Source of the DNA: Scedosporium boydii
Taxonomy: Eukaryota; Ascomycota; Sordariomycetes; Microascales; Microascaceae
Direction: 5' to 3'
Assembly (NCBI GenBank): GCA_002221725.1
Contig: NJFT01000013.1
Coordinates: 62,001-126,000 of the forward strand
Length of the DNA: 64,000 bases
The notes under the pieces are model-generated. The model was not told where the DNA came from. It made no database searches and saw only the letters and a program-made list of their open reading frames with translations. The position numbers and the translations under genes were made by a program. Positions 41,537 to 52,000 of the stretch are shown here, piece after piece; position 1 is the stretch's first letter; each line of letters opens with the position of its first letter.

Positions 41537-42323
41537 CTATCTCACCCCTCTCCCGCGCGCACCTCTCACAGAACCAGTACCCCTCCCTCTACCAATACCC
41601 GAAGCCCCTCTACTGCTGCCCACGCCTCGCGTGCTGCTTTCACTGTGGTAGCCCAGCGATGAGCTCGTCCCCCTACCGATACCACGTCCCCGACCGCGTA
41701 CTCCGCGGGTCGCCCGAGGCGCGGCGGTAGCGCCAGCCAGTCTCTTCCGCTCCTCTTCCTCTGCGCGCCGCCGCGCTTCCTCGCGCCTCCTCTCTTCTTC
41801 AGCGGCTCTCCGCTCAGCGGCCTGTTGCTTTTGTATCGCCTCGGCCTCGATATCAAGGAGGTCTTGTGATGAGCCTTTCCAGTTCGGGTCTAGGATTAGG
41901 CGTTGGTTGTGTTCGGTTTGGGATAGGATTCGGGTCCAGGTGTTGAGGAGCGCGGATGCGTTAGAAACGGTGCCGGATACAGTCTACGAGCAGGGGAGGG
42001 GGGGGAATGTCAAGTTAGTGTCGCGATCTATCGCGGAATAAGACGAGGGTGCAAGAGAGCACGAGACTCTGAAAGCCACTTACATTCATGTTGCCCTTTG
42101 CGCGTTCAAGGGTTCCAATGAGACCCTCGATTGCATGATTCACGCCTCTAACTCCCTCCAGCTCCTTGCGCAGCGCAGCCTCGTGGTCATAGGTGGGCGA
42201 GGCCGGCCGCGTTGGCGTCTTTGGTGTTTTGGGCCTTTCTGGGGGTTGGTACTGGGTAGGTTTTGTGGTCGTGGGCGAGGCCCAAATATCCTCCGTCAAC
42301 GAGTCATCGGCGGGGTCAGCCAT
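41537..42323 (-). CDS. duo1: DASH complex subunit Duo1
   Basis: Exons on the minus strand are 42323-42084 and 41983-41537, with a 100-nt GT-AG intron (donor GTAAGT, acceptor TCGTAG), giving about 228 aa. The start (MADPADDSLTEDIWASP) is followed by a TP/KTP-rich linker. Then comes the conserved Duo1 helical core: EAALRKELEGVRGVNHAIEG, LERAKGNMN joined across the intron to TVSGTVSNASALLNTWTRI, and LSQTEHNQRLILDPNWKG. After that is a long charged helix of KQQAAERRAAEEERRREEA type. The C-terminus is a Gly/Arg-rich tail (RGRGRGIGRG). Duo1 is part of the microtubule-encircling DASH/Dam1 ring that couples kinetochores to spindle microtubules. The neighbour upstream is divergent and its promoter has ACGCGT boxes. 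Confidence 0.9.
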
Positions 42324-42764
42324 GATGGGTCTGGGGTTAGGCTGTACCTGACACTTTCTCAATGAGGCTGTCTGTGCTGTATGTACGGAACAATATTGGC
42401 GCCGGGGTGTTTGCAGTGCCGTTAAGGCTGAGGCAATGAATGGATGTTGGACTTTGACAGCCAGACTTGGTCTGCGCTTGGTGGGGTCAATGTGTGACGA
42501 CGGAGCAACATTGAAGTCAAACCAAATCGAATGCTGCCACAGTCGAAAGCACAGTTCAAGTTGGGACCTGATTGTGGGGCAATTGAACCATGCGCTGCCG
42601 CCAGGCTTTGCTGGCTGCGAGTTCCACGTCTCGCTGCAGCTAAACTAGCATTGAAGACGCCGCCTGAGATGGGTGGGGTAATAATCTGCTCGACAGTTCG
42701 TATGTACTCCGTGTTATTATTTACTATATAGGCACTGTATTTAGTTATTGCTCCACTGGGAAAG

Positions 42765-42770
42765 ACGCGT
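42765..42770. promoter_or_regulatory. MCB-like site ACGCGT
   Basis: First of two ACGCGT boxes 90 nt apart, 442 nt from the duo1 start. Confidence 0.35.
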
Positions 42771-42854
42771 TGCCGTGGTTGGAAGGGGCAACGACTGCTT
42801 CCCATTGGCCAGTTTTGCTCTGCCAACACGAAATTGGCGCGGAGAGTGCACCGT

Positions 42855-42860
42855 ACGCGT
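42855..42860. promoter_or_regulatory. MCB-like site ACGCGT
   Basis: Second box of the pair, in GTACGCGTTG context. Confidence 0.35.
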
Positions 42861-43541
42861 TGACTGGCTGGGCTGTCCGGAAGTGCAGTCTGCAGGGCCT
42901 CCGCTGCAAAATTCCTGCGCCTAAAGCAAAGGGCTTGCAAAGGAACAAGGTAACCCCGACCCATGCCAACAAACACCAGCCACCAGAGTTGCAGAGTTGC
43001 AGGTCGATGCCACCCACCTCCTCGATTAATCTCCTTATCTGCCTCTGCCGACTCCATCATATTGTTGTACACTTCGTAATGCTTAATGCTTCGGAAATTG
43101 ACTCTCCCCATCCTCCTGCATTTCCCTAGTTATTCTTCTGTTACGACCTAACCTCCTTCATTCTATTTACTATCCCTCTGGAGATATCCCTCAGTCGATT
43201 CCCTCACCGCCTTGTTGACATTTCCGTTGTGTGTTTCATGTGTTTGGAGGCATCGAGAGGGGAAAACTATTGTTCTCCTCACCAACAAGGAGCAGAATTG
43301 AAGTATCACTACAACCCACAAAAGCCAATCATCACCATCGCAAAGGCTCTGGCAATTTGGGCACATTGAGACAAAGGGAGCAGGTCGAACTGTGCAAAGA
43401 GGATAGATCGACCAGTGCAGAGAGTGGCTGTGAACCCAGTTTCTCCCAAACACAGTTACTCATCTTCCTCATTCATCCCCTTTCTACAACCTGCTTGACC
43501 ACCCTCGACCCTTAGCCGACCAACCTGCAACCAAGGACAAG

Positions 43542-44927
43542 ATGCCTCGAGCCATGATGCCTTCGACACCGTCTCCGCCCCCGAGTATTCGGACCCCTCC
43601 CACCCCCAAACACGGCTTCAGCGACCCCTGGGAACCTTACTCCCCTCGAAAATCCGCACGCATTTCCGCCCAGCGCGCTGCAAACCGAACTCCTCCTCCA
43701 CCTTCTTCCCTCGCCAATTCAGATCCATTTGGCCCGACCCCGACCAGGAAGCCACGAACCCACGCTTCTTCCGTCGCTGGCATGGTTTCCCCATTCGAGT
43801 CACCCAAGAAAAAGCCTCGAACGTCCGCCGCCATGGATCCTAACTCTCTTTCCTACACCACCGGTCGCCTAACCGCTGAGTCTTCCTCCAAAGCCGCTTC
43901 GTCGCTCGGATTCGATCACGACAAGTCTTCTACCCATCAAACCTCGACCACCACCATCTCTCGCAGGACCGGAATGCTTCCTACTCCCGCCAAGACGCCC
44001 AAGAAGGCTCCGACAGAGAAGAATCCTGGAATCCAGGCCATCGCTCGAAACCTTTTTGCGACCGAAGAAGAAGTCATGCCCAGCCCCCAGAAGACCCGCG
44101 CCAAGAGATACACGGGTATCTCGCTCGAGAGCTTTACCGCCGAGGATGACGAGGTGCCAATTGAGATTTTTACCGACTCCAATGAGCGTATCCCCCAAAA
44201 GGTCGTGAGCGCCGATAACCCCTTCTACGGAAACGCTGGTCGAGATGTCCAGGAGCCTGCTAGGCGCAGGAGCAAGCGTCACAAGGTTCACGTTCCCGGA
44301 GAAGGTCGCCAGACCATTGAGGAAGTCATGGAACGTGAGGATGGACTAGTTTACGTATTGTGAGTTGAACTCGATCGCCCAGACGATCTTCTACTTCCCA
44401 GCAATGCGATAATAACTAATTCTGTTTCTAGCCGAGGAAAGAGGTTTTTCCGCAAGTTCGCAGAGACAGACCCCGCCGACATCGAAGATAACGATGAGGA
44501 ACGAAGCGGCTCCCCAGTTCGACGAATGACGCGATCTTCCATCAAGCCTCGTCTGCTTTTCCCCACCAAGCCTCAGGAACCGAGCGCCCTCGAGGAGGAA
44601 GAGGCCGATACCGACGTCGAGATAGAGCACATAAAGAAGACGGCCGAACCCCGCAAGAACCCTCGGCCTAGCACTGTTGTGGAAGTGGTCGAGGAGGCCG
44701 AGACCCCCAAGGCTCCCCGTTTCTCACCGATTTCTCCTCCTGATACGCGCCGAGTCACCCGAGCCCAAGATAAGAAGTTCGACGAGCCCAACCCCGCTCC
44801 ACGTCAAGGCAGGACTAGCCCATTCGACTCGTGGCCTCGCGTTAAGAGCAGGTCGGAGAGCAGCCTACCTTCGAAACGACCCGGTTCGAGCCTTAGCTCT
44901 AGCACGGCCAAGAAGGCTCGCCCTTAG
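43542..44927 (+). CDS. SP/TP-rich conserved fungal nuclear protein, unknown function
   Basis: Exons are 43542-44359 and 44432-44927 around a 72-nt intron (GTGAGT...TTTCTAG with a CTAAT branch-like string), about 437 aa. The whole protein is low in hydrophobic residues and dense in SP/TP sites next to basic residues (YSPRKSAR, SPKKKPR, TPAKTPKK, SPQKTRAK), the pattern of a cyclin-dependent kinase substrate. One more ordered block in the middle contains IQAIARNLFATEEE, KRYTGISLESFTAEDD and IEIFTDSNERIPQ, followed by DNPFYG and a basic cluster RRRSKRHKVH. A second block straddles the intron (GLVYVF-RGKRFFRKF). I believe this block is conserved among filamentous fungi but cannot name the family. 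Location and promoter suggest a cell-cycle role; this is inference. Confidence 0.75.
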
Positions 44928-46325
44928 GCGTGTGTGGTCTGCGATACGATTTTCCATTTCTAGTGTTCCATATGGGGTTTCGAGGCCAGGTCGTGATTAG
45001 GCGATGGGCCGTTAGTCATGTCAAACCTTTCTTTCCCGATTCATGGACGAGCCACAGAAGGACCATGATCCTCGATTTTCTTTTTCTGTTTTCTTTTTTT
45101 TTCCGTCTTTTACTAGGGTTTCTTTTTTTGCCGCAGTTCTCGCGCCACTTCTATCTAGGCTAGAAACCCGTTAGGATTGGGGTTCCGGTTTATGATTTTT
45201 GCCTGTGTATATTGGTTTGTTTTTCTTTCCCACCCTCTCTTTTACTTTCTACCAGAAGAGGAACGAAATCAGCGGGGATCTGCCTAGAGGAATGGCTCAC
45301 CCGTCTATTATGCATGGGATCGATGAGAACAAGGTTTATTACGTCTACGCAGGAAGGACAACGGGCGTTCGAGGATTGATGGAATGAAACCCAGGTTGTT
45401 GTTTTTTTACACAAGAGTCGCCACAGGCAGATGAAAAAAGACCCTCCTAACTTGAGGGCAACGTAGTTAGTTATTCAGATACTCAAAATGCGCAAAGGGT
45501 GAGAATAATTCTGCCCAGTTCAGCAGCACTTGATACGACCCGCAGTGTATACCGCTAAAAAAAGGAACATGAGCCGTTGCCCCTGATGCTAGTGAGAGCA
45601 TAAAAATCTCTGATGCTGTGATTGTTGTCTCGATGTAGTCTGACTGGGGCAAACTTGTTTTCCGATTCGAAGAACACGCCAGGCACGCCGTGGTACGAGA
45701 TGGTGCGCCTCCGTAGATCGGATTTAGCCTCGGTGCCCAACTGCCAACAATGCTGAGTCCAGCCAGTGGAAGCAGACTTGGTCAGTTTGTGGCCCGATGT
45801 AGGTTTAACGCTGGCCAGCCAAGAATCCCCTCCCCATTCCCGAAGAAAAATACTTCGTAAAAAAAGAGAAACATTACGTTGAGTCTCGGGGTTTTTGTTC
45901 GTCAAATGGTGGGTTGTTGTCATGCCCCGCCATGGTAACGTAATAATTGCCTTCGGGGAAAGCGGCACCTTTAAGTCGTCAGGAACCCCACCATCGTCAC
46001 TGGTCTCTCTCTTCTTGTTCGAAACCCAACGTTTTTTTGAGAAGCTTCAGTCACGCATTGAGACGGACAGAACCTCGTATCTTGCCGAAAACCCGTGGCA
46101 GATTTTTCGCAAGTTTATACCCTTAGACATTTGGGGCATATATATGCCCCCCGTCCATCCCTAGACCCTCGTTTGTCCATCCCTGTTGGCGCTTTGTAGA
46201 CTCTAGAGAACCCCACCAAGACCAAAGTCAATCTGAAGATCGAAGGTCTCTCTCGACTATCGAAGATCATATCCACTCCTCCCAACTTTTTCAAAGGAAA
46301 CAGCTAAAAGGAGAGAAAAGAGAAA
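44928..46325. other. Spacer upstream of PBY1
   Basis: 1.4 kb. The first 500 nt are T-rich and probably 3' UTR. A 9-mer copy lies at 45851-45859. A minus-strand frame of 137 codons (45555-45968) shows no protein-like pattern and I do not call it. The last 150 nt before the PBY1 ATG look like a leader (CT-rich, then AAAGGAGAGAAAAG). Confidence 0.5.
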
Positions 46326-49084
46326 ATGCACATCCTCTTAACCAACGACGACGGCCCTCCGTCCCCCCACTCGTCCCCCTACATCCGCTGCCTCGTGGAC
46401 ACCCTCCAAAAGGCCGGCCACACCATCTCCGTCTGCCTCCCGCACACGCAGCGATCCTGGATCGGCAAAGCCCACATGATCGGCCAGACCGTCAAGCCCC
46501 TCTACTACCGCCCCAGCGAATCCATCTACGGCGACGACGCCCAAGGCAGCACGCACCACCGCCCCAGCCCCGACGGCTCCGTGGAGGAATGGATCCTCGT
46601 CGACGGAACGCCCGCTTCGTGCGTGCAGATCGGCCTCCACCACTTCTTCCAGGATCGCGGACCGATCGACCTCGTCGTCTCGGGGCCCAATTATGGGCGG
46701 AATTCTACAGCTGTGTTTGCGCTGAGCTCGGGGACGTTGGGGGCGGCGCTTGAGGCGGCTGTTTGTGGGTGGAAGGCCGTGGCGTTGAGCTTTGCTTTCT
46801 TCTCGAGGAATCATGATCCTATTATTATTGAGGGGGCATGTAAGCATAGTGTCCGGGTTCTGGAGGCTATATATAAGCAGTGGCCGAAGGATGGTAGCGT
46901 GGACCTTTACAGCGTCAACGTGCCGCTGGTAGAGGGCGTCGAGAAGAGCAAAGCTTTGTGGACGGGGATGTTGCAGAATTACTGGGGTGGGGGGAGCTGC
47001 TTCCAGGAGGTCGAGGGAAGTATTGGGGATGAGGATGAGGAGGAGGAGAGGATACGTGAGGGTATACTGGGAGAGGTCGTTGGGAAGGCTGGTGCCGTTC
47101 CGGGCCATGTTCATAAGCATTTCAAGTGGGCGCCCAAGTTTGGAGATGCGTATAAGAGCGTCGAGGATGCCGGACCGGGGAGTGATGGATGGGAAGTCAA
47201 GGAGGGCAACACCAGGTACGTCGCGGGTTTTTTCGTTGGCCCATATCGCTGTCTAGAACTTTACCTCTTGCTAACACGTTGTTGAATAGCGTTACACCCT
47301 TGAAGGCAAACTTTTGGCATGCCGCTACGAGTCTGCATGGTAAAGAGTTGGAACTGTAAGTAACAAAATACACGCGCATATCCGTTCACCTACCCGCCTC
47401 TCCTCTCCGTTTCTCAGTACCGCCGTCTCGCCAGATGCCACCATACTACGAACTCCCAAGGACAAGACTTTGATAGGGATGGCATCGGAAGAGACCAAGA
47501 AAGGCATATTACCAAGCATTCTGTAATAGATCATGCATAAGACATCAACATGCGTAGCCCTCTAATGTACATTATCATGCATTAGAGTTACCATGAAGCT
47601 TTTACAATAGATCATAGTCTTACAATTTTTCTTCTCTTTCGAACAGTCCTCCAGCGGCACTTGTGGCCAGCAACCCAGGCACAGCTCAGCTCGCCTCCTC
47701 GCAACATACCGGGAAGACGGGCGCGAAGGAAACAATATACGCCATCGTGGCCTACGAAGACCCATACGTTCAGCCCTTGATTCTAGAGGCGATATCAAAA
47801 CTCTACCCAAACATCAACGTCCTATCCACGCTGCCGCCGACAACGAACGACGGCGAGCCAAACCTCAAAAGCTACCTGCCGACGCCAGGCGTCAAAGTCC
47901 TGAATATCACGTCCTACGAGTCCATCGACTTTGGTTTCGCGAACGATCACCGGGATACGTGCCTCATCAACAGCTACGTGATACGCAAGGCGCTTATACG
48001 AAAACACTTCCTGTCGACGACGGTGGACATTTGGGTGACGAAGCGACCCGAGAGCGTCCTCGGGGACCATGTCAAGAGGAGCGAGGCGTTCGAGGTGGAC
48101 TTTGCAGAGTTTCTGGAGGATGCGCTCGTGGAGGCTTGGGACTTGAGGGAGAGCATGGAGAAGAATGAGGATGGCTCGGGTGAAGTTGAAGCGGAAGAAT
48201 CGGAAATTAGAGAGAAGGGTGGTGATGACGATGAACAAGACGAAGTGGACCTATCAGCAAAGCCACCTCACCAGCGTGAGTGGTGGATACTGAAGCCGTC
48301 CATGAGCGATCGCGGCCAAGGAATCCGCCTATTCAGCACGACGGCCGAGCTTCAATCCATCTTTGATGAGTGGGAACCACCCTCTGATGACGAGGACGAG
48401 GATGCCCATTCGACGGGTGCGGCCGACGATGCTGAGGATGTCCAGGCAACCGCGGGAGATTTCATTACGACGTCTCACCTCCGCCACTTCGTTGCGCAAC
48501 CCTATATCCACCCGCCCCTCCTCGTCGGCGGGCGCAAGTTCCACATCCGGACCTACGTGTTCTGCATGGGTCGATTAAACGTCTACGTCTACAGGCAAAT
48601 GCTAGCGCTCTTCGCGGCCAAGGAGTACTCCCCACCCTGGGAGGAGGACGATCTCGAGAAGCATTTGACAAACACGTGTCTACAATCCACTCCCGACGCA
48701 GCCTCCGTCCAGCTCTTCGGCGCCCTGCCCCTCGACGAGATCGTAAAGAGCAGCGTCAAGAAGCAAATCTTCGACGTGGTGGGCGAGTTGTTCGAGGCGG
48801 CAGCCCTGGGCATGACTGTGCACTTCCAGCCGCTCGCGAACGCCTTTGAGGTTTACGGGTTGGATTTCCTCGTCGATGAGGCGGGGACTGCATGGTTGCT
48901 TGAGGTGAATGCGTTTCCTGACTTTAAGCAGACCGGGGGGCAGTTGAGGGGCGTGGTGGCTGGGTTTTGGGAGGAGGTTGTGAGGATTTCTGTTGGTTCG
49001 TTTTTCGGGGTTGAGGCTAGGGAGGGCGCTAAGAGGGAGGAGGAGGATATGGTGCTTGTGAAGAAGGTTGAGCTACCTCAGTGA
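46326..49084 (+). CDS. pby1: Pby1-type SurE / tubulin-tyrosine-ligase-like fusion protein
   Basis: Exons are 46326-47215, 47290-47355, 47418-47522 and 47647-49084, about 832 aa, with introns of 74, 62 and 124 nt. The N-terminal half is a SurE-like phosphatase/nucleotidase domain: MHILLTNDDG with the metal-binding Asp pair, SGPNYGRN, and SSGTLGAALEA. The C-terminal half is a TTL-like ATP-grasp domain: WWILKPSMSDRGQGI, then FVAQPYIHPPLL, GRKFHIRTYVF, HLTNTC and LLEVNAFPDF. An acidic insert lies between. The order and fusion match yeast Pby1, a P-body protein that binds the decapping machinery. Removal of intron 3 is what joins the two domains, because its first codons contain an in-frame TAA (47524-47526). 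No ATG exists at the start of the TTL part, which supports one gene. Confidence 0.85.
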
Positions 49085-52000
49085 GGAGCCTAGAATGTTT
49101 GGTTTCGAGTGTATATCAAAGCCAAGGGCGCGTAGAAGACCGTTTGCTTCTTGCGGGGGTGGTGTGCGAGATGAAAATCCACAACTTACAAGAAAATACT
49201 AATACGTTTAGAAACAGGAGGGTGCAAATAGACATCTGCCCACCGTTAGCCAATCCCTCGACCTTGTCTCCCGTGAAATTATCTGGAATGGGCAAGTTGC
49301 ATCTTCATCCTCACCTAGCGACTTGTGGGAAAACGCTATCTGCAGGGAGCCAGCTAGCAACGAGGCTTAAATGTCTTGGAAAAGAGGGGTTCGACATGAT
49401 AATTACCGCAAGCCTGTTGCAACTGTGAGACTTTTTGTTTTGACTTGGAATGACTCGAGATATGGACACAAGTGCAAACCATATCTAATCCGGTGGAGGG
49501 AGGAGGTGGACGCTGTTCGAGGAGACTCTAGTGCATGTTGACGATCTTCTTTGATGGCGGCGGGAGTCGGGGAAGCTCTTTTTTTAGTTTACGAATCACA
49601 TGTTCTCGAGATCTATCTATGTGAACCATAGAAAATGCTATGAAACGTTCTTCCCCGACCATTCGAGACGGATCGCCTGCTATTTCGCTATTTTTGTTTG
49701 TACTTTTCTACCCACCGATCTCGTCTTCTCCTAGCATCATTTTATACTCAATGTCCCAGAAGCTCTCATCACCACCAATGTCGCCACTAATAAATCTCGA
49801 TATAGGTTAATCCTAAGGGAGAACGTGTAATCTCATTTGTTTTACCAGTAGGGTTACGACGCGCGGGGGCTTAGACGATAGTTGGAATGAATCAAACGGG
49901 TCGAGCAGAGGAGCAGACTTTACGAAGCAGGCTTTTGTGAAGTATGAACCCACCTTCTAGATCTAATCTTGAAGTTAAGGTTTCTTGTTTTCTTATTACA
50001 AAAGTCCTGAGAAAAAAAGGATACAGAGTTTGTGATTTGAGTATCACCCCGAAGGCATTCATCGAAGCTGCGCGATGGAATCATAGAGGATGATCGGTTG
50101 TGGAGAAAGGGCGTTGATGGTTCGGGCACCGAATACGCCGGAGTAACAACTCCTCAAGCGGAGATTGGGCGAACCGGGTCTGTTTGGCTGAGACAAGGTG
50201 GGATTAGGATGAGATGTGGTGGCTTAGACTGAACGCTGAACACTCAAACTACGACTGTGGACATATTGGACGGGGCCTTTATAAGTATATGACAATATAG
50301 GAAGAAGGAAGATGAGACCCACTTGGGATGTCCTCACGATGTGTTCCTTCAACTCCCATGTCGAGGATAGTTCCCGCGCGACGTCACCGAACATTCACGA
50401 GATCATCGCTGGGAAACGGCCAGGCTTGTCGAAGCCTCCCAAAGGAGCAGGATGATTCTTCATACTTCCACACCCACAGGATCCTTTGTCGATGCCCCCT
50501 CCTTCCAGCGGTGAGCCGCTGATCCTACCTCGTGGCATATTTGGCCTCAAAGTTTGAAGCCCACTCTGACGGGGGCTTAGCACGTCTCGAGTTGCAGCTC
50601 GACAGATTTCCAATTCGCTGAGAGCGAGGCTCGATTTTTTTTCAAGAGAGACTTGCGGCGGTAGAAGGTGTGCCAGTTCGCATTTCGCATAACCCGGAAT
50701 GTTCGATCGTACCGTCCGGGCCCGCCCCAAAATGCCTGGCACTTTTGACTCGAGCTCGGAGCTTATAGATCCCGAGAGGGTCAGGGCCATGCGGCGGCAA
50801 GCCGTTTGGGGGCGAAAAGATCCATTCACGAACTTTCCATGATGCACGCCTAGTGTGCGGCTCATCTCCCGAAGAGCTAGCTTCTACGTACAGCTCGATT
50901 TAGGCTAGATCGGGGCAATGTATTTTCGTAGGCTGCAAGTCTTCCTCGTCATGGACATTTATCCAAAGGAGGACTTGGAAGTGCAACTCTCTTGGTCATT
51001 GCACTCCTTCGCGCCGGGTCAGCATGGGTGATAGGTTTGCAGGGAGCGGCAGCCGTTATTTTTTCTATTACCTTGCCTTGATGGGAAGTTGGAAGTTGGA
51101 TTGAGGCGAAGCACAGCACCGTTGATGTAAGTTCCATTTTTGATGGATCCATTTCCAGAAAACCGCCTATCCATCATCATCACGGGTCAAATCGTACGGA
51201 GAGAAGAATTCTGCCCTGCACATATGCTCTCATCTTCTGCCTGCTTATTTCTCTTAAAACACCTTTTCCCCTTTTGAATTTCACCTCATTTCCCCCCAAA
51301 ATTGTAAAGGGTTATTAAGGTTGGAGCAAGGGGAAGGGTGCACAATCGTGGCATTGCTAAAAATATATATTGGCCCCAAGACCGGATGGAATGCACTCAA
51401 ACCTCGGCCCCCAAAAACGGCACAGCACGGATGCTGTACCTCAGTAGATCGAATCGAAATATGGATATAACATGTACTTAGTCTTTTCCCCGGATTTTGG
51501 TCTCTCCCCCAGGCCGCAGATGTCGGCAGTGTGTAATGTGCGAGGTCGGTTGGCTGCCGGTCGATGTCGTTAGGCGCGGAGTAGGCAAGGCTGAGCTGCA
51601 GCATGACCGTTTTCGTGGAATCAGGTTGGATGGTTTGAGCAATGACCGGAGATATTTTGTAATTCCACTTTGGACGGGTTACCGAAGATGTGGAAGGGGG
51701 GTGTGCTTGGAACTTTAGAGGGAAGGCAAGGCGGACTTCTGTATTGGATGTTCGATTCAACCAGGACGCTCAGACACTTCCATCTTGTCGAATTAAAGTC
51801 TGCGAGCAGTGGAAAGATGAGGCGGGCCGAGGAAGCGTTGGAGCCGCGCCGTTGGTTGCACCCAGGCTGCATGTAAGATGGATGGTGTCGTTCAACGGTG
51901 GATTTACTTCGTATGCTTCGTTATTTTATTGCTGACTCTACTTCGTACACACTACACAGGTAGTTGATTCGTTCATTCGTACTCATACAGAACGACAGTA

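Larger units (their letters stand above)
42324..43541. promoter_or_regulatory. Divergent promoter duo1 / SP-TP-rich protein with two ACGCGT boxes
   Basis: 1.2 kb without a gene of its own; a minus-strand frame of about 230 codons (42422-43111) lacks protein features and overlaps promoter-like sequence. ACGCGT occurs at 42765-42770 and 42855-42860, 90 nt apart. This again suggests cell-cycle-regulated divergent transcription. Confidence 0.5.

Noticed and set aside
42422..43111. 229-codon minus-strand frame upstream of duo1
   Set aside because: Overlaps the divergent promoter, has no recognisable fold, and other strand frames overlap equally well.
46338..47120. 260-codon frame antisense to PBY1
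   Set aside because: Shadow of the SurE-coding exon; the sense strand carries clear catalytic motifs.
47663..49084. TTL domain as a separate gene from SurE
   Set aside because: There is no ATG at the start of the TTL frame, and splicing at 47522/47647 joins both frames, as in yeast Pby1.
50395..51760. Two minus-strand frames of 156 and 159 codons
   Set aside because: No recognisable motifs and no supporting gene structure; treated as chance frames in a gene-poor spacer.
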